Source of the DNA: Antennarius striatus
Lineage: Eukaryota > Chordata > Actinopteri > Lophiiformes > Antennariidae
Direction of reading: 5' to 3'
DNA: 64,000 nucleotides
Assembly (NCBI RefSeq): GCF_040054535.1
Contig: NC_090797.1
Span: forward strand, 6,379,001-6,443,000
Position 1 is the stretch's first letter; the number at the start of each line of letters is the position of its first letter. The notes below the pieces were generated by a model. The model saw only the letters and a list, made by a program, of their open reading frames with translations, was not told where the DNA came from and made no database searches. A program made the translations under genes and the position numbers. Of this stretch, positions 14,201 to 27,769 are shown piece after piece.

Positions 14201-16783
14201 CTTATTTGTTCCCGTCATTTCTAAAAATTGTTAGCCTTAAGATGTTGCAATGCAACCATTCAAATGTTCTTGTATCTTAACACACAGCAGACACTGTTTA
14301 GTCTATTTTAAGTCATAAATGGGCTAAACAGGATGTGACCACGATATCTAAGCCTTCCTGTTCATTGGACAAATTTTGGAAACAAGGTGCCAATCTGCAC
14401 AAGTTCATTTTATTATTGGGCAGTTAATACATGAAACAATGAGCAAATTCTATCACAAGTAAGATAGTGTGTATGAAAAATATGAGTGTACTCAGTCAGT
14501 TTAACAACATTAGATAATGTTAGCATCATCCATACATTACTGCATTAAACCAGGTTAGTTAAGGCTGGCGTGTGAAAGCTGTGTGAGTGTTGTGATGATG
14601 AATTCAGAGTTTCATTTGTAGGGGAAGTATTTGTTATGAACAAGCTGCGGCCACCCCACAACTCTGCAATGGATAAGCAGTCATAGGAAATTAATTTATG
14701 TGTGGAAAAGATACTTTTCTCTTTGGAGAAATGATAACATCCATTTTTTATTCTGTTTACATGGCTCCAGGTTCTCTGTCTTGTTTTCATTCTCTGGTGG
14801 GACGTTTATTAGCTTTACTTGGAACGGTACTTCTGGTATTAAGTGTTTTACTTTAGCCGAAAACCAAATCGAAGATCTAAACAGTAGTTTTTGGACAATC
14901 AAAAATAACCAGTTCGCCTATAAAGTTTGGACATAATGTGTTTGAAAGATCCTGGCTTGAATTGTGCCTAAGATGGCATATTAAAGTGAAAGAAAGAAGG
15001 CGTTGACGCAGCTTCTTTTACATACTCAAGAAGATATGAAAAATGGGTTATTTTTCCATTTCTCCAAATAAAGAAACAGACAGGGGAAGTAATGATCTCA
15101 GTGACAGGTGTAGATTCCATTTGGCATCTTCATTTCCTCAGATTATTTTGTGTGTGTGTGCGTGTGTGGGAGTTTATGCATATGTTATTAACAAATGACA
15201 TCTTTGGCAGCCTGAAATAAACGTTGATGTCATTATTATTAATAATATTCTCCACTCGTAACATTTGTGTTCCTTGTTCTTTGATACATTTGCACTTTGT
15301 TTCACTTTTCTTGCTGATTTTTCCAACAGACTTGGTCTGAGCTACAATGAGATCAGCTCTGTGGAAAATGCCACGCTGGCTAACGTCCCCCACCTGCGAG
15401 AGCTGCATCTCGACAACAACGCTCTGACCAGCGTTCCTCCCGGCCTATCCGACCACAAATACATCCAGGTACACATTGGTTATTAATACAGGTTTGGATA
15501 CACAAGAAGATCACAAAAACATTGTTTTTGTAACCGTTTAATTTCACCAAATTACCCCTGCTTAATCATTATACTTATGTTTCTTATTATCTGGCAGTAT
15601 CATCGCACGTGTTTTATTTTCCATGATCTAAACCAAGCTGGAAAAGTTTAGCTTGTTTTATTTTTTTGCATTTGAGTTGTTTAGGTTCTCGCTGCAGAAT
15701 TACAAGTCGACCAAGCCTTCTAAAGCAAAAATCACATGGATTCACTTAGTTTGTTTATGGAGTAAAGTGTAGGTAGCTTGTAATGATATAACGCGACAGA
15801 TTTTAGCAGTGGGGGGTTGTGTCAACAGACCCGATTCAAGATCCTTTAACTTCATTTCGGCTTCACTTTGTTTCATTTTATTAGTCTTGCTCAAGCTTGG
15901 GTAAATGCTGCATCCATCCCATCCACATAAAAACCTTTTTTGATGTAATTTCCTCTCCTTGGCTGACATTTTAAATTAACTTTTCACTAACCACTGTGCT
16001 GCACAGCTGTAAACCACCTTTTTGCTGTTCTTTTGTGAGCACCAAAGTTTCCACATGGTTCTGCTTAAACACGTGAGAGTAAGGACTCATGAGATTTCCA
16101 CTTACCTCATGTGTCCTTTGCATTCTTCACTTCACTGCAAGTGGAATTTATATGTACGTTTGGGTATTTCTAGATGTATTTAATTTGGAATCCCTAATTA
16201 GTTTGGTTTCAGCTGAGTGTGCGGCACATTCCTCCTTCTGCTCATCCTATCAGTTGAATCTACCCCAGAGTTACACAATCAAAGCCAACTCAAAACACAA
16301 TGCCTGGCTGTATAATTTTTGTTGCCACTTGTGATCATACATGCTTCTGTGTATTCTATCTTCACATTCTCAAGCACCAAATAGCTCTGATTATTACTCA
16401 AGGGGGAAATCATTTTATCATTGTTTTTGCTACAACAGAACCATAAAAAACATCTTTCTCCACCTGTTACTGGTCATTTGGCGACTGATCACTATACTCT
16501 TTATCTACTTTATTGTGGAAATTGTTGCCACGTAATCCCACTCTGTGTCTGAGGGTTGTCATTATTTCAATCTCTTCTCCAGGTGGTCTACCTCCATGCC
16601 AACAAAATTGCTGCTGTGGGAACAGGAGACTTCTGTCCCCCTGGCCTCAACCACAAGAAGGCCATATACTCTGGCATTAGCCTGTTCAGCAACCCCGTCC
16701 CTTACTGGGAAGTTCAGCCAATCACCTTCCGCTGCGTGTTTGAGCGCTCCGCCATCCAGCTCGGCAACTACAGGAAGAAGTAG
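8226..16783 (+). CDS. dcn: Decorin, class I small leucine-rich proteoglycan (7 coding exons, 362 aa)
   Basis: Coding exons are 8226-8439, 11634-11746, 12558-12771, 13557-13670, 14087-14180, 15330-15468 and 16583-16783. All junctions are GT..AG, the phases close, and the frame is 362 codons plus TAG (human about 359). Residues 1-18 are a signal peptide. A GAG-attachment site DEAGSGVPE (Ser35) follows, then the class I Cys cluster CX3CXCX6C (Cys55, 59, 61, 68). A ladder of leucine-rich repeats follows, including the conserved SYIRIADT stretch, which in mammals lies in a collagen-binding repeat. The C-terminal ear repeat ends in [15 protein letters not shown]. The secreted product binds fibrillar collagen and growth factors in the matrix. 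Only one N-glycosylation sequon (NAT, exon 15330-15468) is visible, against three in human. The start follows an acceptor at 8206 by 19 nt and gives a clean signal peptide. Confidence 0.97.
10395..10520 (+). repeat. Decayed teleost interspersed repeat (5' part)
   Basis: The segment reads as a mutated copy of a repeat seen very often in fish DNA: a GTTAGCGCTGT-like start, CATCACAGC, GGGTTTGGGTTCC, then CCAGTCCAGTAACATGCA and finally GTGTGAATGGTTGTC. It lies in decorin intron 2. Family name is not assigned; recognition is from memory of similar sequences. Confidence 0.55.
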
Positions 16784-17965
16784 AGGGTCCCAATTAGTTC
16801 TGTGAGGAAGTGTGTGTTCATAAATGAATGTGTGAATGTTTTGTAAGCATGTATGTGTGACCACAGCCCCGATACACTGACCCCCTACCGAGACTGCCTC
16901 CCCACCCAAAAAAAAAAAAAAAAAAGTTGGATGTCATTAATCAAACTTATTTCAATACTTTAGCAGACATGGACCTTGAATGCATCATTTTCATTATTTA
17001 GATACCAGGTTGCAACAGTAGCACACACAGCTTACACTAAACACCAGCATATAATAATGACACACACAGCATATCATTCTCAGAAGCAGTTATCACATAT
17101 TTCGTGTAACATATTACTAGCATGATATGTGTGTTTCAAAGTGGACAGATTGAAATGAGGACACAATCCTTCATGAAATGTTCAAAATGTTAGAAATCCC
17201 AGTTTTAGACATTAAATTGTGAAAGGGCTGACCTGTAGAGCAGGCAGCGAGGGGTTAACTTGTTTGACAATACCTTTAACAACTGGTATACTAGAATGTA
17301 TTAGTTATTGCCTTTGTACTAGGAATAGCATTGTCATTGAGTGCATTCCTTGAAAGAACTTTTTATTTGCATTGTAGTCAATTTAATTAGACATAAAAGC
17401 AACCGTTACTTCTATTACATTTTAATTTCTTGTGCTTACTCAAGCGCTGATGTACTTGCCACTTTTTCTTCATCACATTTTGCTTCTTCCTTCTCTCCTA
17501 GTGTTTGTTGTTCCGTAAAAAAAGAAGGTGAAAATAGCTTCTAAAAACTGTAGAATAAACCATATATGTTTTAAACAGAGGCCATGCCCAAAGATTTATA
17601 TGCATGCTCTTATTTTTTTTTCCTATCAACTTGAAACTGATGCTTTCTGGAATATCTTGTTAAATGCGTGTATGTATTTCTCGACATGTTTCTCTGCATT
17701 TTATTTCCTTTTGTTAAAGTCAAGAAAAAATAGAGGGTGTATGTGGACTGACATGCCCACTGCAACATATGTAGGTGTGAATGTTACATGTAAAGACGCT
17801 GTACATAAATGCTGTATAAAAACCTCTCATTGCTCAAAGGCACAAGCACTTACCATAGCTAAGACTTAATATATCTGCTACAGAGGTGTTCGTCTTTATT
17901 TCTCGGAGCGGGGGCTCCATCTAAGGTGTCCTAAACAAAATAAAAGTACTGATGGAAAAAGGAGC
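16784..17965 (+). other. dcn: Decorin 3' UTR (end uncertain)
   Basis: Sequence after the decorin stop codon with no conserved coding. It includes an A18 tract at 16908-16925. Candidate polyadenylation hexamers AATAAA occur at about 17554 and at 17939-17944. The second would give a 3' UTR of about 1.2 kb. Which is used cannot be decided from sequence. Confidence 0.4.
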
Positions 17966-18829
17966 CGTTTTGATGGATGTAATGAGGAGAACTTGTAGTA
18001 TGATGAATAATTTGCGCGGAGGTTTGAGCTCCTGGTCGTTGGATGACTCTGCATCAAAAACAGTGCAAAACCAAAGAGGACAGCGGCTTCCTGGTGGACA
18101 AGGTCAAGAGGAGGCACAGGTAAAGTGTAAAAAAACAGCAATGTGTAGGTTTTAGGTTCATATTAATGAAAGAAAAACTTAATGAAGAAACATCTTGTTT
18201 TACTCAAAGATATTCAGTTATAAAATTCTCTATTAGTATGGGATGTGTATGCGTATTAATGTAGAGAAATGCACTCCAACAATAATATGTATGCATTATG
18301 TTTCTTTGAACATTCCACATGTTATTTACGAGGTGTCAGCCCAAGCTGATGATGGATCTTTGAAGTAGCCGAAAAGAAAAATCCAGCTTCAAGTATATTG
18401 CTGTCACTTTTATAAGTCATAAATCAAGTTTGTTTTTTAGCATAATCATTACCCAGTAGCTTTTGACAGAGCACTCTGTTTTTGTCCTCTGGTAAATAAC
18501 AGATTTTGCATTGGACAATACAGACTGTGCTTCTGTCATAGAGTAAATATGCTTTGGATCCTTCCTCCACATCCAATATGTCTTAAAGAAATCCTTAATT
18601 TATTAGTTTTATCCAGTCAGGATATTGCAAGCCATTAAATGTCAGTCTTGTAAAAATAGGTGTGTCTTAGTAACATTTTTCACTATGTTTACAGCAGTGT
18701 AAATCAAATCAGCAATCCTTTCAAAAGCCCATTTTTACAATCTTTTTATTCATGTGGTCCTGCTGATGTTTGGAAAACACGCATTTTTTATTCTATGTTA
18801 AAAATCTCTTACCCTGTTGGGTTTATGGG

Positions 18830-19052
18830 TTTATAGGCTGGAGCTAATCCCAGGAATAGTCCAGGTACACTTAATCACAAGATGTACTGTGTATATTCAC
18901 AGGAAACTTATGCATCTATGTATGCAAATAAACAACACACTCAGTTTGCAGTCTTCAATCCACTGCATCTAGGTTGTGTGGCAGGAAACTGACACTCCAT
19001 AGGGAAATAACACTGACAGGGAGAACATGAAAACTCCACACAGTCAGCAAAT
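18830..19052 (+). repeat. Decayed teleost interspersed repeat
   Basis: Begins with GGCTGGAGCTAATCCCAGGA and ends with GGGAGAACATGAAAACTCCA followed by CACAG, both recognisable as mutated versions of blocks of a repeat found in very many fish loci. The middle is diverged. Family name not assigned. Confidence 0.6.
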
Positions 19053-19867
19053 CTGAACAGACATTGTTACCGTGGTGATTCAATGTGAATCTCTGAGCTG
19101 AATGGAACATTTTTTGGCGATGGAACCAGAAGAAGTCAAAAGATAAAATTCAGATAAATTCACTGTTTCTGTAGCATCAACACCGACGGCTTTTGTGGAC
19201 TGAAGTATCAACATATTTACTGAAGGACCACTTCTGGTCCTTGGTCTGTGATTTGTAATGACTCAGTCATTAAGAGACCATAATGGAAGTATTTGGTTTA
19301 AAAATATATAATCTCTTGAGACACAAAGTAGTTGAGACTCAGCTGACCCTCTGGATTTAGACAGTAATGCGTCCACTAATCAGTTCCCAATCAATAGACA
19401 ATTTATAAAGTTGGGACATTAAGTTTCAGTTGATTTTACCTACAGTACCATCAATATTCACTCCTAAGTGGTCTTGGTCTTTATGGTCTTTATCTTTTCC
19501 TTTTTTACTATCACTTTCTTTGACATTTTTCCATACAATGTACTTAAAAATATTCTCACGACTATATTCTGTTTCTTATTTCACAGGTGGTACCTAAAGG
19601 TATCATTGCATACCTGACACTAACATTTCATTTTGGTTATTAACACAGCTCTTTCTGGTTCTCTATTTATTATTTACCAAGAATGACACATCTAACAAAG
19701 AAAGTAAATAATAAACAGAGGATTGGGTGTTAATTTTTATTAAATTTTCATCTTTACTCTGACACAAACTATGAAAGTTGTCATGTTTGTGAGTCTACAG
19801 TAAACCAACACCTTTCACTAAAAAGTGCCAGTTTCTGGAATTAAATTCTAAATAATGCAAATGATCA

Positions 19868-19894
19868 CCCCCCCCCCCCCCCAAAAAAAAAAAA
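19868..19894. repeat. C15/A12 homopolymer junction
   Basis: Fifteen C followed directly by twelve A on the + strand. Likely polymorphic and prone to sequencing error; the exact length should not be trusted. Confidence 0.9.
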
Positions 19895-21421
19895 CACTTT
19901 CAAAACAACATTTATGAGTTATGACTGTCTCAAAGTCCCTTCCATATATGACTTGGGGCTTCAACTTTTTTCAGAGATGGACAGACTAAAAAGGATCAGT
20001 GTGTGAGAGCTGGCACTCACCCCATCACCTCAGCTGGTTCTGTACAGCGACATGAATGTATTTCAAGCTGTTGCCCCCAAGTGGATAATATATGTAGTTC
20101 AGTTCTCATTCTTATGTCTGCCTTATAAAGCTCACACATGTACAAGCACGATGTGGCTTGATCCCCGGGACAGACATCTGTCTTCGTAACCATTACTAAG
20201 CAGTCTTCATGCATTAGGCCAGTTGCCAGTATGACTGTGTGTTGACACACGATTCTGTGTCTGTAAGGTTTAAATTATTATGTAAGTAGAATTATATTGG
20301 AGAAAAATAGTTTTCTGCAAATATTAGCCCCTTTGCACATACACTCATGGCTTAATGTGCTTTTAGATACACATGTGAGTGTACATGTGTGTGTGTAGGT
20401 GAAGCGCCCGCCTTGTGGAACTTATGCAACCAAAGTAACCTGAGCTGCTTCACAAAGACGGGGTGAGATCCTGCTGAAAAGCAAACTCAGTCTGCAAATC
20501 CAACCCTCATACTGTCTGACTACTCTCTGCATTCCTTAATGAAATCCTCCTATGACACCTCAGCAATGTGCAAATGTGAAATTATAGCATACAAGAGAAT
20601 TTATATAAAACAAAGACCTTAGCTGTTGTAGATAACACTACATCCTTTAATTCCTTAAAGGGATTGTAAGTTGTTGTTGGGTGATAGGAGCTGATGATTT
20701 AATCTTAGAGGAGCAGAGGTCTAGTTAGTGTGGGTCCACTCCTGCTGCACATGTGAAACCATGAGAGGCAAGGTGAGTGAATGACTTGGCCAGCGTGGTA
20801 GGATGAGTCTCTGTTCTAAGCGCAATGCTTACCACACAGCCACATGGCAGGAGCAGAAGGTGGTGTCTGGGTGCCGTCTGAGAGAAGCCTCTGTCTGTCT
20901 GTGCCAAGAAAGCCAAGAATATCCCAGTCTGCTAATATGCTTGCTTGGATCTCCGTCTGTATGCTTCTGTCAGGGCATGTGCGCATTTTTTTTTCCTCAC
21001 ACATTTACTGTATATCTGTGGTTTATGTGTGCGGTGTTGACAGGGAAGAATCATGTAGTTTGATTTTTATCTATCACATTTCAACAATTTTGCATTCAAA
21101 AGATTTAAAAAGCATCATTTGCTTTGTTATGTTGTGTAGCATGGAAATAACCTACATGCTGCTGCTAAAACCTTTAATGAATATTTTAATCGAACAAAAC
21201 TGACTTCAGTAGTAATCCTCCTCCTCATGGAGTGCAGTTCATCCTGATGCTGGATTAATCATGTAACACTACCATGAATTTATTATGGTAGAATGTATTG
21301 TAGAAAGTATTCACCACCTTGGCAAATTGGCTATTGGACTGCCCACCTTCAGTTTGCTACTAGCACCAAGTCAGATGTCCCCATTATTGCAGATGGCATT
21401 GTTGTAGATGTTCTCTTACAA

Positions 21422-21500
21422 CAGGGGTGTCAAACTCATTTTCACGGAGGGCCACATCAGCATAATGGCTATCTTCAAAGGGACAAATGTAACTTATAAA
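21422..21500 (+). repeat. Terminal fragment of a hAT-like element
   Basis: Starts CAGGGGTGTCAAACTCATTT, then GGAGGGCCACATCAGC, which matches my memory of the terminal region of hAT-type elements widespread in vertebrates. I did not find the complementary opposite end nearby, so it appears truncated or too diverged to see. The right boundary is approximate. Confidence 0.55.
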
Positions 21501-23454
21501 TGTAATTAAATGTAACTAGGTATAATCTAAATTCAAACATTAAAGTTGCACAGAAAAAAGTTTGGACGTAAACTTTGTTCAAATTGTTTTTGTCAAAGTC
21601 AAAATGGGCTTAATTATTGCATTGTGTAAAATGTAGTCAAAGCACATTTTGACCTATTTATTTTTAGACACTGGCGTGTTATACAGGATTGAGTTAGTTT
21701 AACAAGGACGGGTCTTTTCTCTATGTTGAATAAAGTCAACTGGACTTGGAGGAAAAGAGTACATCATGACCTAGATGACATGGAATCTCTGCAGATGATT
21801 AGGCAGAGAAATAAATTATTGTCTTTTCCTGAATAAGTTGTGTTTCCAGACTCAAAACTGCAAACAGAAATCGGTCAAACGTGACCAAACCGGGTTCAGT
21901 GAGAAAAATCGCAATATATTTCAAGCATATGGATGTGAAACTAAAATTAAAATACTTTCTTAAATTGGGGCAAAAATGATGACATGATCTTTTTTACCAG
22001 TAAACAGTTAACGAGTGAGTTTTAATCACTAGATGGTAATGGTTTGTTTAAAGAACACCTTCTATTGTATCCAAAGAAAAAAAGTTTATAAAAGAAGCAT
22101 GTAATTTATGAGGTGGGAGTACGTCCCAGGCAAATCTCCATTACAGTGAATTAAAGTGAATAAAGTCATTACTACATTCAGGCATGTCACAAGGAATGTC
22201 ACAAAGCCTTTCTTTATTAGTTTAAGACATTTTCAAGGGAATTTGAATTTGAGTGTTACTGTAGTACTCCTTCGAATCAGAATAACAACACGCTAACAAC
22301 ATATGGATATCAACCAAACCTAGAGTCACCATATATAACTGGACTCAGAGGAAAAACACCCTCCTGAATGGAAAACGTTTACTACTCGCAATATCCAAAA
22401 TCACTTTATTACAAAGATTGAATCTCTGAGCTGATTATTTATCAATTGGCCATTTATTATGGTATCTATTGTGTCACTCAAGCATTATATGAATAAGACA
22501 TGGACTTCTTTTTTAACAGCAGAATTCTTTTGCTGTTGCTCTATATACGTATACATTGACATAAGTATTGTTTTTTTTAATTTAATTTTGCTTACATGTC
22601 ACACATTTAGATACCATATGATTGGATTGAAAACAGTTTATTTTTACAGACCAGATGAAACGTGAGTGTGATTACTAACTGTTAATTAACTGTTCAGAAA
22701 CCTAGAATTTAGACTTTATCGTCACCCTTCATTTGGCCTGTTTACAAAGACCTCAAGAAAATCCCTGAATGAAGACAAAGCAACAATGAGAACGGTTGAA
22801 GCTACTGAGAACACATCTGAAGGGAAAAGAAGCAGTCTGACTCAGCAAATTTCCCCAGCATACTATAAGGTTTTGGAAAAACTTCACTCCAGTTCACAAA
22901 AACACTGCCAGGAACACAAGTCAAGCAACCCTCAAAGAACCAAACATTCAGGGCACAATGTGCATTAATCTTGTGCACACCAATGGAAAGAACAAGGCCG
23001 TGTTTAGAGTTTACCTCTTGGAGAAATAAACACATATACTGCAACCTTTGAGAATTTCTGTCGAAGCACCACCGCAGACTTTCATGTATTTCCTTCTTGG
23101 TTGATTAAAATAAATTCTCTGCAGTAATTGACCTTAACATCCCTGTTTTATAATATACTGAAAAAGAACAACTTTACAGATCACTGAAACTAAAAGCAGG
23201 ACACCACATGAGAAGTGAGGCCTGTGTTTTGTCCGAAGGTCACCGGGACAGGGGCCGAGGGCCATCTGGTGTTTTCTGTTTGTTTGTTTTTTTAAGCTTA
23301 GACTTTAAACAGTCAATTGTGGAACACAACTGATTTCTGACACGATTCTTGCATTTGTCAATTTATTCTGGCATGAAATATATTGGTTCCTGCATCTTTA
23401 ATTGTTTCAGTCTTGCTAAAATAAATACAAGCTTTCAGCTACATATGTAGAGGG

Positions 23455-23530
23455 TGTTTGTTAGCGTTGTTGCCTCACAGCAAAACGATTCTGGGTTTGA
23501 AGGAGTAGTAATAGGTAATGCATGTTGGGT
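23455..23530 (+). repeat. Decayed teleost interspersed repeat (5' fragment)
   Basis: GTTAGCGTTGTTGCCTCACA followed by GCAAAACGATTCTGGGTTTG is a mutated copy of the same repeat start seen at 10395. Only the first part is recognisable. Confidence 0.5.
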
Positions 23531-26163
23531 GGAGCACTTTAGTAAAATATATGGAATTATTTTTTAATGTTGGTTTCGATGTTCAATTTATTGCTGTCTG
23601 TCTATTCTATGTGAACTGTGTAAGAAAACAACTGAAAAATACAAAGACAATGTGTATTTATGTATTTTTCATATAATTGATTAAATGGGATTACTAAAAG
23701 AGAATTTACATGTTGAAGTTGAGTACAAACAAAGCATTTGGAGACTAGGGTTGAAAACCAGTGTCTGCTGGCCTAATGGAAAGGATGTGAGAGCATATGG
23801 CAGACATCAAAACATTGGAGGGGAAGAAGCACAGCGACAAAGAGCAATAACAAAATGTCTGCTTTTCAGCCTGCGATGTACCGACTGTCTGGAACAGCTT
23901 AAGTCTGGGTTCACGCACAAACACTGCCAACAACCACAGAGGAATAAATATTTTGGGCAGTTTACTGATGAAGGGCACAAATGTTAATTGTGTCTGGACC
24001 ATTTGTGTCGGGATCTGAAGTTTCCATCAATTAAATGTCCCTGGAAAGAATGCATCAAGTGTTTGTGTACATAGCTTGATGCACTCTAAGACATACTTTG
24101 CTAATAACTTTATTAATGGGTAATCTGAAATTAAATTTACATTTTTTGCAGTTGCATTCAGTTCTGTGGTATTTTAACATTTTTTGTGCCATTGCTGTTT
24201 TTATGGTCTATGAGTTTACAGTCGTATTTCAGTTCATCGTTTACAACTTTTTCCAGTAGCAGTAAACAGTCTCATTAGCAAAAAACACTACATTAACACC
24301 TAGAAGAAAGCAACAAACAGGCAATTTAGCATTTAGTAGCTAAAGCTGTTCAACTTGGTGTTAAAGTTTGTCAGGCAGCCATAAATGAAACTCCTTGTTA
24401 ACAGTAATGTCGGTTTTGCTGAATGTGTAAATGACTAAGTGCTCTCTATGACCATTTTAAAAGGTACTTTACAAGGTGGTAATATGTCAATGTAGCATTA
24501 GCATCCTCTTGCACTGCTGTCAAGTGACCCAGTTATTGTATGTATGCAGGTTTTAATCATTGAGACCTGTGTAGTATTAACTCTGACCGGAAGAGCAGAA
24601 ATCTAGGTTAAATAGCATGCTAGACAGCAGGTGCCCCCAATGTGTCAAGAAGCATTTAGCATGTGCCAAAGATAAATCGAGTCTCTGACCAGGTCATTCG
24701 TATAGGCTAAAATAAACTCTAGGACTTGACAATGTGGGCCTTTAAATATGGAAAAATGAGATGAAAATTCTTCTAAAAACACTATGCTTGAAACTATATG
24801 ACACCTGGTTTGCCTCATTAACAATAACAAAAAACTAGCTGAGTATTGAACCCCTCTAGTCTTTGAGATTGGGCATGAATGGGGCAACGTTGAAAGACTT
24901 TATCGCTACAAAACAAGAATGACTTAATGGTAACTTCTCTGTATGCAAGAAACAAGGTTAAAACCAACATTGGCCCAAGGAAACAACATGACATCTATGT
25001 TTTATGATGTTTGATCCCATCTTCTCAGAATATACTACCAATGCTTTATTTCATTTGGGTTGTAATTGTTATTAGCCACTATTTAAATCACTGGATGTAG
25101 ATCCCACATGCAACATGTCATTGAAAGGTCATCTTGTCCTATATTCCCTTTTGTGCCACTGCTTCTGAAAAGACTTTGAGGCAGAACAACAATCACCCCT
25201 GAAGGTGCCAAGACATTTACACAAAGGTGTGGCAGCAACCCAACTTTAACCAGGGAAAAGGGACAACTAAAAAGGGACAACTAAATGCAGATGACCTTAC
25301 ATGCCTTAGGCAGCTTTCACAAAGTCCATATATATGGTATATATACATGTATATATCCCATATAGTCCATATTCAAACTCCGTTCTGTATGAATGAAGTG
25401 CTTTTTGTGGCATCATAAAAAGCAAAATTCCATCATGGAGACAATGAACTACTGACAACTTAAGCCGTTAAACAAGCAAGAATGAAAATTAGTTTCAAAA
25501 GCATCAGCAGGTGTTTACAGTATGTTCAGTCAGTAAATGAAGAGTATTTTCAGAGCTGGAATGCATCCAGTGCAAGTTGATGCAGATACAAAATAAATTA
25601 ACTTATTATATTGTTAATTCTGTCCAGATTACCTTCTTATTTTTTATTAACCAACAACGTAAAGTAATTCAGGCTGTGACCTGCACAACAAGATGTTTAT
25701 TCTCAATGAATAAAAACCAATACCTGTCATTTCACAAAGAAAAATCTACTTGTCAATTAACTGAAGACTTCAGAGTGGAGTTAACTTTTTTTTTTTACAT
25801 CTTCAGTACACTCAATAACAAATGCATATGAACGTGGCATGTAGAATTTACTCTTTTGCTTGAAATCTTTGAAGATTGTAATCATATCTAGAGAAAATAT
25901 GAGTAAAGTCAGTTCCCAGTGTGTTTCAATGTCTGCCATGCATCTATAATGGTTTTAGCAAATGTTAAACACCATAGCTTTTGCTAAATTAATATATAAA
26001 TCTACATGTTTGTTAAACATCAAGGGGCTCCAAAATATTAACCTAGCCTATTAACCTGGCAGCTGTCACACACATGAAGTTAAAAAAAGGAGTTATTTCA
26101 AAACTTTAAATTGGGGCTGAAAAAGTGTCAGAGAAAAAAGATAAATAAAATAGAGTTTAATTT

Positions 26164-26243
<80 letters not shown>

Positions 26244-26251
26244 GAGAGAGA
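26164..26251. repeat. (GA)n microsatellite
   Basis: About 44 GA dinucleotides with a few interruptions. The Arg-Glu and Ser-Leu open frames across it are artefacts of the repeat. Confidence 0.95.
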
Positions 26252-27590
26252 TACATCATTGAAGGACATTTTTCACCATCTCCAAAAAAATGCTCTAACT
26301 TTGCTACTTTGTGTTGCTGTTTGCTCAAATCTCTGTTTACTTTGGCCTCATACTGTTTCCAGCTGGTTTTACCACATCACAAAATGATGTCATCTAGACA
26401 ATGGGAATAATCCTTCTTTTTTTCCATGTGCCTTTCAGTGTTCGTCTTTGTTACTCTTGTGAACTTTGCTCAAAATGATTTTTTTTAAAAAGTTTAAGAT
26501 AAGAATTAAAATGTTAATCAAAATAAAAGTGAAATGATAAAAAAAAATCTCTGCAATTGTGGTGTAATTGTGTTCTTACTTCTCAAAAATGCATGAGACA
26601 ACAGAGAAGATGACTTAATGAGTCAAAGGAGGCTGCAAATGCAATGAAAAATACATCGATTCTAAAAACGCAGTCATATAATTCTTCTTTTATGTTAAAA
26701 TGATGATCTGGCATAAGCGAAAAAATAAAATTCAAAAACCCATCTTGATAAAGCAGATTTATTTATGTCAGATTGTGAGGCATTTAAGTTTTCCACACTT
26801 AGGAAATGCTTCCAAGATGGCCTCTATAAATGGTATGTAAAGTAGAGGAACAGACACACTGTGACCAATTACATCCAGGCATCCTGAGATGCTGTGATGG
26901 ACATCTACCACTTGGCTATTTATCTCACTTAAACCTCTTAACTGCACCTATCAAATGAGTCAAACACATCTGACTGCTGAGGCTGGTGGAGAAGAAAAAT
27001 ATGTACCCACAAGAGTGAAAAGTAAAATAATTCATGGTAGAGACATGTGGACTCAATTGAGTCTGCATTCACCTACAGTTACAGACGCCTTTGTTCAAAC
27101 ACAGGAGAAATGTTTCCATTAAGTCTTATGTAAGTCATCTCTGGCCGACGCATAACCTTTTTGTCAGATTTTCCAAACCCTTATTCACAGCTTCAGAGTT
27201 GAATTTATTCTTTTTCACAACTGACGTCTGGGTTAAAGGGCTGCCAGAGATCATTTGAACAGTTTTCCACACATACCTTCTCCCTCACTGCTGATTTTTC
27301 CACAAAAAGTCTGTGCAACTAAAACTCGGTCCTTTGCTTGCCAGACACTTTGGGATGGTTGACTGTGGGACATTCAGTGGAATGCATTACTTCATAAGGG
27401 TGTTGATCGACACAAAAGAACGTTGGTGCAATTTCATCAGCACATTTTGAGCTTTTGTGTTGAAATGCTCTTCTTCCTTGCTGCACCTGCTCGAAGTGAG
27501 TTACCACAAGTTCTTGGATGATGCTTCCCCAGACATTCATACCAATGACGCCTTCAATTTCTATGAAGCCTAGACTTCGGTTTGCCGAAG

Positions 27591-27690
27591 AATCCTTCCC
27601 CTCCTCCTCATTTAATTTTCCCTCTCTGTTTCTCCATCTTCCCCTCTCTCTCCTCCCCCTCTCTCCTTCTTTCTCTCTGTTTTTCTCCAG
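27591..27690 (+). promoter_or_regulatory. lum: Pyrimidine tract and acceptor before a lumican leader exon
   Basis: About 100 bases of nearly pure C/T end in TTTTTCTCCAG at 27690, an excellent 3' splice site. This suggests that the leader exon after it is spliced to a further upstream exon. Alternatively the tract is a promoter feature, as at the decorin 5' end. Sequence alone does not separate these. Confidence 0.4.
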
Positions 27691-27769
27691 AGACCTCCAG
27701 CGTTTGAACACCACACTGTTCTTACCTACTGGCCCTCCACCCCACACACACGAAGACAGAGAACCCCAG
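27691..27769 (+). other. lum: Probable non-coding leader exon of lumican
   Basis: A 79-base segment lies between a strong acceptor (AG at 27689-27690) and a strong donor (CCCCAG followed by GTAAGC, GT at 27770-27771). It lies 1.1 kb upstream of the acceptor of the lumican ATG exon (28899). It contains no ATG, fitting an untranslated leader. Mammalian lumican has an untranslated first exon. If transcription starts inside the tract, the left boundary shown here is not a splice site. Confidence 0.5.

Larger units (their letters stand above)
17966..27590. other. Decorin-lumican intergenic region, no gene seen
   Basis: About 9.6 kb of AT-rich DNA. Open frames are short, without domains, good start context or splice-consistent partners, and I recognise no RNA gene. 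It holds fragments of dispersed repeats (18830-19052, 21422-21500, 23455-23530), a C15/A12 homopolymer junction and a (GA)n tract, listed separately. Cluster-wide enhancers for the matrix genes could lie here but cannot be identified without comparative alignment. Confidence 0.5.

Noticed and set aside
23685-23987. 100-aa open frame in the dcn-lum interval
   Set aside because: No recognisable domain, no splice structure and no promoter; region lies next to repeat fragments, so likely chance.
24645-25280. Minus-strand frames of 65-80 aa suspected of being transposon protein
   Set aside because: No transposase or reverse transcriptase motif could be recognised and no terminal repeats were found.
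26111-26410. Arg-Glu repeat protein on + and Ser-Leu repeat on -
   Set aside because: Translation of a (GA)n microsatellite.
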